Of a DNA stretch of 64,000 nt, positions 1 through 11,137 are shown in pieces (within the stretch, counting starts at the first letter, position 1; each line of letters begins with the position of its first letter). This DNA is from Microdochium bolleyi (lineage: Eukaryota > Ascomycota > Sordariomycetes > Xylariales > Microdochiaceae): assembly GCA_001566295.1 (NCBI GenBank), contig KQ964254.1, positions 372,001 through 436,000 on the forward strand, in the 5' to 3' direction. A program made the position numbers and the translations under genes. Under the pieces are notes generated by a model. It did not search any database, was not told the origin of the DNA, and saw only the letters and a list, made by a program, of their open reading frames with translations.

Positions 1-1036
1 GGATCTCGATCTCGCCCTTGGCGATCATGCCGAACAGCTTCTCCACGGTGGGGACGAACGTCTTGTCATCGCGCGAGATGTAGTAGAAGCTCGTGGCCCG
101 CGAGTCCCACACTTTGGCATTGCGCGCGAGCAGGCGCAGCACGCCGGGGAGCTGGCTCCGCGGGGCGGCGGCCATGGACTCGGACTCGGGGATCGGTTTC
201 CCCGTGGCCGGGTCGACGTTGCTGGTGTTAAGCGTCTGCCCGTTGCCGCCGAAGCCGACGAGCAGGCCGCCACTCGTGAGGCCCGTGGCGTCGCGGGACA
301 GGGAGGGCAGGGGGCCGCACGAGCCGCGGTGCAGGATGTCGTAGGACTCGTCAAAGCTTTCGAAGCCGAGGGCGTCGAAGACGACGTGCGCCCCGCCCAG
401 GTCCTTCATGGCCGTCATCCAGGACTTGTCGGTATACACGAAGGGATGCCCGCCGTGGGCGCGGATGAGGTCGTGCTTGCTGGCGGACGCGGTGCCGTAG
501 ACGGTGGCGCCACGCTTGAGGCTGAGCATGAAGACGGCCCACCCCACGGCGCCCGACATGCCGTGGACGAAGACACGCTGGCCCGCGCGGACGTTGGCGC
601 TTTCGACAAGCCCTTGGGCTGTGGTCCAGTCGAGCATCACGGCGGTCGCGGACCGGGGGTCGACGAGGAACTTGCCTGTCGGCGAGGCCGGGACGGGGAC
701 GAGGTACTTCTCGGGCAGGTTGACGAGTTGTGCCTGCGAGTCGTAGACCGTGAGGCAGGCTACGAGCTGGCCCGGGGTCAGGGAGGAGGTGCACTTGGGG
801 CCGAGGGAGACGACGGTGCCCGCGAGGCAGTACCCGGGCGTGAAGGGCGCTTTCTTCTGCATGGGGTACAGGCCGCGGCGCATGTTGATGTCGCTGCCAG
901 AGAAGCCCGAGTAGAGCGGACGGACTTGGACTTCGCCGGCGGCAGGCGGGGAGATGGTCGAGTCGATGACGCTGATGTTGGAGACGTCGCCGGCGCCGGT
1001 GAAGACGACTTTCCGGATGGGTTGTGATGACGGCAT
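1..1036 (-). CDS. MDR-family quinone oxidoreductase / zinc-type alcohol dehydrogenase-like protein, 3' end cut by window
   Basis: The frame opens at an ATG at 1036 and stays open for 345 codons to the first base of the window, so the C-terminus is missing. The N-terminus reads MPSSQPIRKVVFTGAGDV, followed by a GroES-like segment (SGSDINMRRGLYP, then TPGYCLAGTVVSLG around residues 65-80). A Rossmann part follows with AGQRVFVHGMSGAVGWAVF, a variant of the AxxGxxG nucleotide-binding motif, and then GGAHVVFDALGFE. The catalytic zinc cysteine/histidine set of true alcohol dehydrogenases is not obvious, so a zeta-crystallin-like NADPH:quinone or enone reductase is the better guess. The substrate cannot be told from sequence. 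No intron is needed. The next gene upstream is on the same strand about 550 bp away. Confidence 0.85.
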   Translation of the reverse strand, partial: MPSSQPIRKVVFTGAGDVSNISVIDSTISPPAAGEVQVRPLYSGFSGSDINMRRGLYPMQKKAPFTPGYCLAGTVVSLGPKCTSSLTPGQLVACLTVYDSQAQLVNLPEKYLVPVPASPTGKFLVDPRSATAVMLDWTTAQGLVESANVRAGQRVFVHGMSGAVGWAVFMLSLKRGATVYGTASASKHDLIRAHGGHPFVYTDKSWMTAMKDLGGAHVVFDALGFESFDESYDILHRGSCGPLPSLSRDATGLTSGGLLVGFGGNGQTLNTSNVDPATGKPIPESESMAAAPRSQLPGVLRLLARNAKVWDSRATSFYYISRDDKTFVPTVEKLFGMIAKGEIEI

Positions 1037-1591
1037 TATTGTGGTGATTTATTTGTTTGTGTGTGTGAGGCGCTGGAGCTGGAAGTCGCGAGTATCTTGA
1101 TTCTTGGTAGGATTTCCGAACGAGTTGTAGTTGTTGATTTGGACTTGTGATGTTGATGATGAGTGCAGGCCCTTGAGAGAAATGGCATCTTGGCAGCGCG
1201 GAACGCTCGTCTTATAGCCATCATGGCTGGCAGACGTGAGGCACGGTCTTGATGCTCGACATGCAACGATCGCGTGTAAGCAGGAGAAGGACCAGGGCGT
1301 CGGTAGTTGCCCCGGTGGGTCGGCGTCGAAAGCCACCGTTTAGGGCTTAGCGGCCGCGAGAACCCAGCGAAGTGGAGACGGGTGCCGGGAGGTGCTGTGC
1401 GAGCGGTGCGAGCTGTGGGGGCTGTGGGGCCCGAAGATCGCGCGAGGGCCCCGCTTGGCCGGCGCTGGCTGGCTGCCGATTGGCCGCGTGGCTGAAGCAC
1501 GGCCTGATTGTTGTCCCTTGTCTCGCACGCGGCTGCCAACGCCTGTTCGTCCAGGCGGCCCATCTCCTCTCCGTCTCACACCCAGCACCTG
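1037..1591. other. Intergenic: promoter of the oxidoreductase and 3' flank of the MFS gene
   Basis: Short overlapping frames on both strands here have no recognisable domain and no consistent codon bias. The stretch should contain the promoter and leader of the minus-strand oxidoreductase and the 3' UTR of the minus-strand transporter. No binding site stood out. Confidence 0.5.
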
Positions 1592-4507
1592 CTACTCGTG
1601 CGCAGAGTCGTTAGACGCCACAGACGCCGGCCGCTGCCTGGAAGAGTGCTCGACATGTCTCGTCGTCCCAGCTGTCGCTTTCGGCTGCACGACGGGCTCA
1701 TCGACCTCCGTCTGTCCGTCGTGCGTGGCCGTGCTCGCTGCTGCTGATGTATGCTCCCGGCCCCAGATCAGATCCATGTACAGAGACGGCTTCTTCAAGT
1801 CTTTTCGCCGGAGTACATAGCGCCGGACAAACCACGGCAACTGTTGCTGTACTTGAAACCGCACAAACTTGCTCTTGGGCACCGCAAAGACCTGGTCCAG
1901 GCTCTCGAGCGACCGCCGCTTCGTCTCCTCGACCAGCAGGAACACAAGCACAAAGGCCACAAAGCAGAGCCCTGAAAACAGTCCCAGTGCTCTCCCTTCC
2001 CCCAGCGCTTGATGCATGCTAACACCAGCCTGTCAGTCGCCTTGTCACGAAACATGTATCGAAAGGATCTGCACACCTTGGGAAGACGATGGACAAGATG
2101 CCCGCGAAGAACAGGTTGGTGGCAATGGCGGACGAGCAGCCCTAGAACCATCGTCAGCATCTCGCATCAACGGTTGTTCGAAATCTCCAATGCTTACAGC
2201 TTCTCGGTGCGAGGTAGGGAAGCTGATGAGACATGGAAGGCGTTAGCTATAAGTTCCTTTTTTGGAGGTGAGGAGTGGGCTGCTTACCTCTCGGATGCAA
2301 GTGTGAAGGGTATTGGTCCTGTTTCCGGTCAGTCTGGCACTCATCTTTCTGGTATCATGCCAAGATGCTCTTACCAAGTCCCGGTGAGTACGCCGCCGTG
2401 AATACTGCCAATCCAGCGTTAGCTCGTATCTTGTGCACACGAACCCCCTCATTGGAAGCTCACAGAAGACAAAAAATGCGACAATGCCACCCTTCGGACT
2501 TCCGTCGCCCATCGTGGTCGCAATTGCAGCACTCATCATAAAGACCCCCATCATTGGCAGAGTGATTATCAGCCATTTTCGGCGCCCGAGCGTGTCGATC
2601 GTCCGCACAGCTGGAAGTCCAAACACAAAGTTGACAGCCCCAAACCCAAGACTGTACAACATGGGGACCAGTGGGTCTTTGGAGCGCTCAACACCTAGAA
2701 ACAAATTGCCTACCCGTCCCTGTCAGCATGAGGTGTTCACAACATTCTCGAAAAATGGTGCGGCGTTGCTGTGGTTCACTCAAGACCTACCGGAATAGAA
2801 TGCAAACACATTGACTACGTACTCATGGTGATTAGCTTGAGTCCAAAGATCAGTGGGCTTAGGCCTAGGTTGCTTACTGCCGCAAAGTTGCTGTGCGATG
2901 GCGACGGTAGAGCTGCTGAACAACGCATTCCGCAGACGCCTCTTGGCGAAGAGGTCTCTGTACTGTCTGAGGTATGCCTGCACGTGGCCCTTGATCCCAC
3001 GCGGTATGCTCGGGCTTGTGTGACCGAGGTCGCCCGTGTTGGATGACTCTTCCTTCTGTATCGACTTGTAGATGAGGTAGATGTCGCGAAGGGCTTGGAG
3101 CTGTTGATTGCGCATGGTTGTCAGTAAATCAAGTTGCGTCAGAAGGTAGGAGTTTCTTTTTTGAGAACTCGAACGCATTGAGCATCTCACCCTAGTAGCT
3201 CGCAGCTTATACAGGATCTGCAACGCCTTGGACGGGTTGAAGCGACGGCTGTTTTGTCGTAGATACCAACGAGGGCTCTCTGGGCAGAACCATAGACTGG
3301 CCAGGAGGAGTAATGATGGAACGAACGGTGCACCGAGGATCAACATCGGGGCAAGGGGGGCGTCCGCTGTACGGAATATGAGGTTGAAGACAAATCCTAT
3401 AAAGATGCCGAACGCAACCCTACAGAATAAAACTCATTGATAAGCGGGCAATGAAGTCTCATGGTCTTGGGAACTATTGTGTTTTTCTTACCATAGTTGC
3501 CAGGCCAAGATGAATGTTCCTCTCCAGTACCCAATGACCGTCTCCGATGCCAGAATTGGTGTACTGACTGCCTTGATGCCCATTCCTGCTTTTCTTTAGC
3601 GACTATGACATCGAAAACAGGCTTTTGCGACTTACCAATGCCGTTCACGATACGTGCTGCAAGTAGTGCTTCCCAGCTGCTGCACCAAGCGGAGGCGATC
3701 GAGCTGAGCATGATCAAGACCGCAGCGAAAGCCATGGAACCTTTCCGGCCAAGCAAATCGTTGCTCGGTAGGGACATCCAGCAACCGATGAAGGCTGCTG
3801 CGAGGAACGGAGCAGCATTGACCGCACCAAGGATCCAGCTAGCTCTACCGGTCTCTGAAGCATCAGATGTCCCGTGGATGAAGTAGGTTGAATACAAAGA
3901 AGCACCATTGATGGATGACTGCACAAAGCCCTGTAGGAATGCAGCCAGCGTAACGCTGAGGAATACACTCAGCATGCTCTTCTGAGAGAACAAGCTGTCC
4001 CTTTCAGCCATTAGCGCCAATTTCTCATCGGGTGTTAGGTGCACTGGGAGACTCTGTCCAATAGTTGCATCTGCAGAACGGGCGACTTCGTCGTATGCTC
4101 TGACGTCCTTTGCAACGCGTGCGGCCCTGATGAGTTCCTTCGGGTCTACAGCATGTAGGTACTTCTGCGCAAAGTCAAGGACATCGGCAACAAGCCCATC
4201 ATCCGTATAGTGTGCTATAATTGTATACGTCAGTGGACCAGGGGAGAACACGACAATCATAAAACCTTTGCAACATGCGCCAGATCTAGTTGCCAGGACT
4301 GCGTTCAGACGTACAAAGTGGGTTCTCGATGACAACGAGCTGGCTGTGTGCACGATGTTGCGCTTGCGAGTCATACACCTGTGGTCTGACGGCAGCACTA
4401 CTCGTCCTGCGCGCTGGTAACTCGAATGTGGCATTGGCTCCGGGGATCTGATAAGGAACAGCGGCGATCCGAGGAGGCCGGCGGGCTGATGTGGACTGGT
4501 TAGCCAT
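1592..4507 (-). CDS. MFS sugar-porter transporter, 12 exons, 721 aa
   Basis: Spliced model on the minus strand: exons 4507-4315, 4214-3636, 3585-3492, 3419-3191, 3100-2878, 2814-2791, 2709-2464, 2404-2375, 2318-2288, 2222-2198, 2141-2077 and 2018-1592. All phases close to give 721 codons plus a stop. The product shows sugar-porter hallmarks in order: LLGRKGSMAF after TM2, NGIGMGIKAVSTP (joined across introns 2 and 3 of the model), CPESPRWY, QQLCGINVFAFYSGNLF, RTIDTLGRRKWL, FLFTAAYSPGLGPIPFTLAS, SFPTSHREAG, LLVEETKRRSLESLDQVF and PSLYMDLIWG. The roughly 140-residue N-terminal cytosolic part is long for the family. It fits fungal hexose/plant-sugar porters; the substrate is unknown. Four exons are only 24-31 nt, so an ab initio gene finder could easily break this gene. 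The start at 4507 is the first ATG followed by a good frame; an upstream in-frame start is possible. Confidence 0.88.
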
Positions 4508-5834
4508 GACTGAGGGGGCGTTTGCTCGAGATCCTCTGCACGAGTTTAAGAAAAAAAAATCAGAGCCCACTAGGTCTGGTAAGAGGAGGCTCGAAATTAG
4601 GACGGCTTCTTCTTGCCGCGGAAGAGGAAGTAGAGGTCAGATTTAGCATTCATCAACGATGACAAACCATCCATGTGCTTGGTGTGCCAAGCAGACCTGT
4701 GCAGCCTCAAAGGGTGAGGAGCAAGTTGGGTCGCGCACCACCAATGCCAATAGATTACACAACATTGCCGTGCATCAGAGAGGGTTGGGTGCAAGATGAG
4801 CAGACATGGGAGACTGGTCGGCCGATGCGTCAAGAGCGGCTGACGGATCGAAGCTGAGCACGGGGTACTGTACTGTATCCTTGTTTGGCTCTCCATCGCT
4901 TCTCAGCTCGTCAGGTGACTAATAACTCAGCGTATGTACCGGCCGTCCATGTATCTATCGTACACAGCGAGACCTCGTGAGACCGGTGACTCGGCCAGCC
5001 AGACGGCTCAGCCTCCACTATCCTCTACTGGAGGTCCAAAAGTGCAACAATTTGGCGTTGTTGCCAAGCAACAAGGCTGAGAGCTGCGGCCAAGAGGATG
5101 CCACTATATGTGCTCTCGACGTGTCAGTGATCGTCCCTCCTGTCGAGCGACAATTGAGATGAAGCATGACTAGATACTGCTGTCGAGTGGGCGAGTGGTA
5201 CGCCCCCGTTCATATCAAACCGAGCGCCGAAAGCAGGATAGATGTTCGGACGATGCGCCCAGTGGCGCGAGAGACTCGAGCACCGCTGTCGTCACCCGTG
5301 CAGCCGTGTTGGGGTCTTTATGCAGGCCGGAAGCGGGCGGGTGGGTTTCGCGGGGTGGAAAGAAGGCATCTGTGGTGTGGTACAAGGCTCTCACGATGAT
5401 GTAGGTGCTAGAGTGTGGACAGCACGGGACGGGTCACACGGCGACGACATAGCCACAGTTGGCGGTGCACAGGGCTTGTGGAAGGACCGGCGATGCTACT
5501 GCTCTGCCTGAGGCTGCCACTCGGCTCCTGCCAGTTGTGTCTTTCGGACCTGCTGCAAACAACGCTGTAGGACCTCTCCCACCTGCACAACCAGACAATC
5601 CTTCCGCGCAGGCGAATCACCAGCCAACCATTCTTCGACTCGTCTCGTCTTATTGCTGACTTCACGCGAGGCTGTTGCTCCGATCTTCAACCGCAGTCTC
5701 GGCCACCTCCATACTCCGGCAGTCTCCACCACGGCGCCGCGTTTCAAATGACCGCCCACTAGTCTAGTCCGGCCCGGGCCGATCCAGTCTCCTGCTCCAC
5801 TGTCTCCGACGGCAAGCAACAATAAACTGCCAGC
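4508..5834. other. Divergent intergenic region between MFS transporter and ankyrin gene
   Basis: About 1.3 kb separates two divergently transcribed genes, so it should carry both promoters. The short frames inside have no domain and no codon bias. The last 350 bp before 5835 are pyrimidine-rich on the plus strand, as is usual for fungal promoters and leaders. Confidence 0.5.
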
Positions 5835-8024
5835 ATGGCCGAAACCATTGGCCTCGTGGCCAGCGTGGCCCAGCTCGGAGCTATCGCCGGCACCATGGTA
5901 CAGAGCATGGGCCGCTTTATCATGGACGTCCACTCGCTGCCCAGCTCCGTCCGCGAGCTGCATGGCAGCATCACTGACCTCCGCATGGCCCTCAGTGCCA
6001 TTGAAGATGCGGTGAAGAGACGTCCAAAACAGCTCTCCTTCGAGCGCAAGCACCATGCGAACATTGCGCGAATCCTCAAATCTTGTCGGGAGACTTTGGA
6101 GTCCCTCGAGAAGGAGCTGCCTGAGCTTAATGACGAAACAATGGCGATACAGAGAGTAATCCTCTGTATCGAGAAGCGCATCAAGGAAAACAGGATACAG
6201 GACCTTCTCGCACGTATCGCGTCGTGTACAACCATTCTACAGCTCAGTCTGGGTACCCTGGCGCTTGGTGCTCTGTGGGATACCCAGGATTCTCAAGCAC
6301 AGATCCAGGCTGAAATCCGCAAATTGGCTGCCAGCATCCGCTCGGCCACTCTATTCTCTAAGCCGAACGAGCTTGAAGATGAGGGCGACTGGGAATGCGT
6401 TCAGGACGCTAGAAGTGTCCTCGATGAGGAGATCCAGGAATGGAGGAAGACCGCTGATGACGTTGTCACAGCAGTTTCCGACAGATATCTCGACAGACGC
6501 TACCGCCCCGGTCCAGTCGCTCCAGGGTCTTCCGTCAGCTTAGACATTTCCCCCAGGTACGAAGAAGACAATTTTGATCCAGAACCTGACCATCTCGATG
6601 TCCCGAGTCGCAGGATCCTGGAATATCAGCTCGCTGCAAACCAAGATTACGTCAAAGAGTGGCGGTCTTGCGGTTTGTTCCTTAGAGCGTCAGCTTATCA
6701 GCGTAATGGTATCGAGATGGAGCAGCAGCTCCAGCAGATCCATGGTACTGCCGGGTCCGCCAATACAGTAGCCGATATGAAGGAAACCCTAGTGGTCATC
6801 TTGCTGGAGTGCGAAACTGAGGAATCCACTGCCGAAGCGATGAGCCTGCTGAAAGAACTACTACGAGACGAGATCAATCGCCCTCCCGAAGAAAGAGATA
6901 TGCTGCGCAGGTACCGCCTGTACCACATGCTTGGTGATCTGTATTACCGGCAAGGTATGGCGCAAAAGGTCCAGCAATACCTCGAACAAGCAAAAAAGTT
7001 TTTCGAACGAGCCTTTGAAGGACGGCAGCGCATTGCAAGCTGCCCGCCAGAACTCATCAAGGACTCTGCTGAGGGTCTGGTACACTTGCTGCAGATCTTT
7101 CAGGAGTACGATCGAGCTCGGGGCATTCAAGACTGGATTCGCTTTGAGCTTCAGCTGGAGACAGCATTGCCAGGACCTCCCGCCGCGAGACAAGGCAGGA
7201 GCTCAGTCGCATCGACCTCGGACGTTAATGGGAACTTGAGCAAGCTTTTGCAATGGTGTAAAGAACGGCACATCGATGTTGATGCACGACCCTTCGGGTT
7301 TGACATCGCTTGCAAAGATGGAAAGACACCAATTCAGTTCGCCATTATGGAAGAGGATGTCGAGATACTCCGTGACATGCTCCTGCACGTAGCGAACGTG
7401 GACGAGCAGCGCGATGGCAACACATATTCCACGCCGCTGCACATGGCGGCGTCCAAGAGGAACAAATACCTAGTCGGCCTTCTGTTGGACCGAGAGGCGA
7501 GTGCACGCGAGCAGGACGAACACGGCATGGTGCCACTACATCGTTGCCAGTCAGCCTCCGGCGGCGTCAAAGTGGCTGAGTTGCTGCTCGATTACGCCCC
7601 CGCCACGATCGACTGTCAAGATACCCGCGGCAAGACAGCACTCTACATGGCCTGCGAGTATGGCAATGAGAAGATGGTAGCCCTCCTCCTGCGACGAGGC
7701 GCCTGTCCAAACATCAAAGGGTCTGGCGCATGCACCCCATTGATCCTGGCTATCGAGCTGGCTAGCAAGCCGGCTGTGAGGACAGCCATCATCAAGCTTC
7801 TCCTCGATCACGGCGCGGATCCGCGGATCCACGACGCCTACGGGAGGTCCGCATTCGATGCTGCCAGCAATTGCGGTCTAGGCGGGCACCAGATCAGGGA
7901 GATGCTGGCCGGCGCCACGCTGATAGCTCCGAGGTCGCACAGGTCATTTAGCATGTCCAGCGTCGCGAGGAGCTCGACGAGCAGTAAAATGACGAGCGCC
8001 ACGGGATCGAGCCGCTACCGATAG
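5835..8024 (+). CDS. Ankyrin-repeat protein with fungal STAND-type N-terminal helical domain, 729 aa
   Basis: Single-exon gene starting at an ATG with a strong context (CAGCATGGCC). Residues 1-175 begin MAETIGLVASVAQLGAIAGT and form an all-helical region typical of the N-terminal domains of fungal NLR/STAND proteins (SesA/Helo-like families), with a hydrophobic stretch near residues 140-150 (LQLSLGTLALGALW). There is no NACHT or NB-ARC ATPase: no P-loop is visible. Residues about 260-430 are helical and TPR-like (YRLYHMLGDLYYRQGM, then VQQYLEQAKKFFERAF). Residues about 494-690 hold five to six ankyrin repeats (TPLHMAASKRNKYLVGLLLD, GKTALYMACEYGNEKMVALL, TPLILAIEL with KLLLDHGADPRIHD). The C-terminus is Ser/Thr/Arg-rich. 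It is probably a protein-interaction scaffold or a signalling/incompatibility-type receptor without its motor; the function is unknown. Confidence 0.85.
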   Translation: MAETIGLVASVAQLGAIAGTMVQSMGRFIMDVHSLPSSVRELHGSITDLRMALSAIEDAVKRRPKQLSFERKHHANIARILKSCRETLESLEKELPELNDETMAIQRVILCIEKRIKENRIQDLLARIASCTTILQLSLGTLALGALWDTQDSQAQIQAEIRKLAASIRSATLFSKPNELEDEGDWECVQDARSVLDEEIQEWRKTADDVVTAVSDRYLDRRYRPGPVAPGSSVSLDISPRYEEDNFDPEPDHLDVPSRRILEYQLAANQDYVKEWRSCGLFLRASAYQRNGIEMEQQLQQIHGTAGSANTVADMKETLVVILLECETEESTAEAMSLLKELLRDEINRPPEERDMLRRYRLYHMLGDLYYRQGMAQKVQQYLEQAKKFFERAFEGRQRIASCPPELIKDSAEGLVHLLQIFQEYDRARGIQDWIRFELQLETALPGPPAARQGRSSVASTSDVNGNLSKLLQWCKERHIDVDARPFGFDIACKDGKTPIQFAIMEEDVEILRDMLLHVANVDEQRDGNTYSTPLHMAASKRNKYLVGLLLDREASAREQDEHGMVPLHRCQSASGGVKVAELLLDYAPATIDCQDTRGKTALYMACEYGNEKMVALLLRRGACPNIKGSGACTPLILAIELASKPAVRTAIIKLLLDHGADPRIHDAYGRSAFDAASNCGLGGHQIREMLAGATLIAPRSHRSFSMSSVARSSTSSKMTSATGSSRYR

Positions 8025-11000
8025 CCGGAGTCGAGCCGCCTGTATAATTGGCGATAAGTTGGATACTTGCCAGCACGAAACCGTCCGGCAGAGTATTACG
8101 AAGCACGTGTCTGTCTACTCATACTGTACATGGGTGCGCTACACCATCCTGTTTGCCACTGCCCTTGTGTTCCCTTTGACATCATTTTATGTCTATACCC
8201 TTTGATTGTCATTTTTCCTTTTATTTTCCCGTCAACTTATTTCATGTCGTATATAGGGCCATTGTCTACGAAACATGCATTTAGGCCTAGCCATGTATGT
8301 TTGTCCATATCTCCAGAAACCCTGCAAGAAAACTACTTGTCAAAAAAACACATTTGCGAAAGAACAAGATTGTGATTTGCAAGCATTCCCTGATTGTACA
8401 CTGAAAGCTTGCACGCATATCGACGCCCGCCTCTGTTGCATACGAAAGAGTTGTCACCCAGAGAAACGAGAAGTACCTTGTCTGCTAACGAATATGTCAT
8501 ATCGACTTCTTGACACGACCTCGGACGCCCGACTCTTGTACATAATATATGTACGCCATCGTCAAACGAAGGTTTTGCTTCTTGGGGCTCGCTCGGCAGC
8601 CGAGGTTTCTCACACCGTGTAACAAACCATAGGAGGCTTCCTCACTTTGTCCTCCTGACCAAGCTCGAGCCCAGGCACAACTGACGCCGGCACAATTGAC
8701 GCCCGCTAAGCTCTCCGATGGACCAGCACAGTTTCTCGAGCATGCCGTGGCCCTTGCTGGTGTTCTTCACAGAACCTGCCTACACTTCAACTTCACGAAG
8801 GCCATGTGCGGGGCCTCAACCTCGCCAACATAGTCACCGTACATAATTCGAGGCAAGCCTGCGCGCGGGTGAAAATGTAGTACTCAAAAAGGCCGCCAGA
8901 GGCGCGTTCAGGTAGGTAGCTAGCTTTATCGCGATCTGTGCTAAAAACCGAGGTGGGTGTGCTCCTTCACTTCACAAGCTTCAGAGCTCTGGACATAAGC
9001 TTCGGGAAACCAGGACATCAAGCTCAGCCATGTCCTTGAGCTATCCAATCTCGAGCTCCCAAACACTTGTGGTGCTGCTGATACTTGACTCGTGCATGGA
9101 GAGGGGTTGTTGGTGTTGGTGTGGGTTGACACTCGCGCCTTTTCTCGAGGTGCGTTGGCTGCATTAGGGTGCCTGATAGGCTCTTTTGTCGACCACCTAC
9201 CAGACGAAAGCCACGCCGCAATGGGAGAGGTCTCGGGTAGTGGATATGGCGTTCGGCTCTGGGCTTTATGGCACGATGCCCATTTTCACTGTCCGTGGCC
9301 ACATGGGATAGCGTTCATGCCCAGGGAATTGTTGGATGGCTGCTGCAATCTGTCTTGGAGAAGAGGTGCGGGGGAGAACTCTAATTGCGACCCAAAAGCT
9401 GGAGCCAGTGACGCGAGCCATCCACGTTTTTGTTGTCATGATGACCTGGCTTATCATCAAAAGTCTTGGTGTTGTCGCAGCAAGGAACGGCGATGAATCT
9501 CAGCTTCGCACGCATGTGGCGAGGGATCGCCCAGAGGCCGTCGCATAGCTCGGTCACATCACCAACCTCTAGGCTCTAGCGTGCATGCGCGAGAGTGATG
9601 TGGTGGCAGTGGTGGTGAGGATCACGGCGGAGAGCTGCGTGTGGGGCGAATGGAATGTGTGGTATCGTGTGGCAGGACTGAGATATATAAAATAATCTTG
9701 ACCTGAAGTCCTGGAGCGATATTACAGGTCTGGTGGCGAGCCGTAGAGTGGTGCAAAGCAATCAAGGGACGTCGCGATGTATTTTCGATTGGTGAGGGAG
9801 TAGTATCATACACGACAAAGACTGATGCACGACTGGGTTGGTGACGCCTCTGGACCAGCTTGACTCGCAACCACGGGCGGTCGAAGTGGAGGATGCGTGC
9901 AAGTGCTTCCGGGTCCTCGCCTGGTGTTTTCTGTGGTGGATACCTTGTTCATTCTGGACTCGTTCCTGCAGCATTCCAGCTGATGGGCCCGGGAGTGGAC
10001 GATGGCCACTGTGGGGATGTGCGGAGTCGCATGGCGGGACGCAACGCATCGCGATTGGGACGGCAACGACATCTGGTGTTCTCCAACCCGGATCCAAGAT
10101 GATGTTTAGCTGACGAGGCGAATGCGAGCCCCCGGTGCCGCACGCTCAGGCAGGCTGCCAGCTTCACATCACATCGACACGAGCGGAGCATATGAGATGC
10201 CGCGAGGCCGGAGCTAGCAACGAGTCAGGCGACGGAGCATACAGCCCAATCACAAGCCTCTGCGGACCACCTCCCGTCGCAAGCGTCGACTTCGAGCTCA
10301 CGACAGGGCATGGAAACTCGATGCAGCGATCATCTCCTCAGAACTGACCGGCATACAGTTGATGCCGGCCCTGCGCGGTAGCGCTGGCTTTACAGTAGCG
10401 GGATCTTGCCATGCAGGAGGTAGAGGATGGTGTATCTGGCGTTCCCAGCCAAGCACTTCATGATGTCGAACGCCGCATTCTGCAATGTGCCGGAACGCCC
10501 TGGCCCAAAGACAGGATCCCGAGGCATGCTGCCAGACCGGAGAGACCTGAACAATCCCAGTCGTGAAGTTGGTTTCGAGTCCTGGTGTTGAAGTGTGACA
10601 GGGGTCTTTCGAAAGCGCCTGCGAGCTTCCCCACCTCACCCACCACGGGTTTCTCCCCTGCGGAGACCAGCCTCCTGGATTCCGCTCCTATCGATTGTGA
10701 CCCGAGTGACATTGGAATGCCTGACGTAAGCGGCTCGTCGGTCGTTGTGTCTGAGACTCGGCACAGACAAAACAGCTCTCTAAGTGCACCTCGCCTCCCT
10801 CCCTTCCTTCACCGCAAGAAGACACAGCCAGCGGAGACGTCGTCAGCATGCAGCCAAATGTACCTCACAGTAGGTAGTACGCCATAGCAGCCCGGCAGCC
10901 GCTTTTACACTGCGCCGTGCACCAATGGTACAGCGCCCGAGGCTCGAGGCACATCTGAATACGTCTGGTGCTGCAGGCGAGGCGTCACAATAGATTGTTT

Positions 11001-11113
11001 GCATTGCAGACCGCCTTTTTCTGCCTGCCGGCTGCAAGGGGCCCCTGCGATGCTCCTGCACCTCGAAGCCATCCTGGCAGCCACTCGGAACGCTCCTGCA
11101 CAAGCAACTGGGC

Positions 11114-11137
11114 CTGGGTCCTGGGTCCTGGGTCCTT
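11114..11137 (+). repeat. Tandem 8-mer GGGTCCTG, three copies
   Basis: Three consecutive copies of GGGTCCTG run through a non-coding region. It is a simple tandem repeat, and no function is implied. Confidence 0.85.

Noticed and set aside
8067..8622. Short hydrophobic frames just after the ankyrin gene
   Set aside because: The region is AT-rich 3' flank, and the hydrophobicity reflects T-rich sequence. Not supported as genes.
10568..10595. GTTTCGAGTCC, another B-box-like string
   Set aside because: One mismatch to the consensus and no pairing T-stem; rejected as tRNA.
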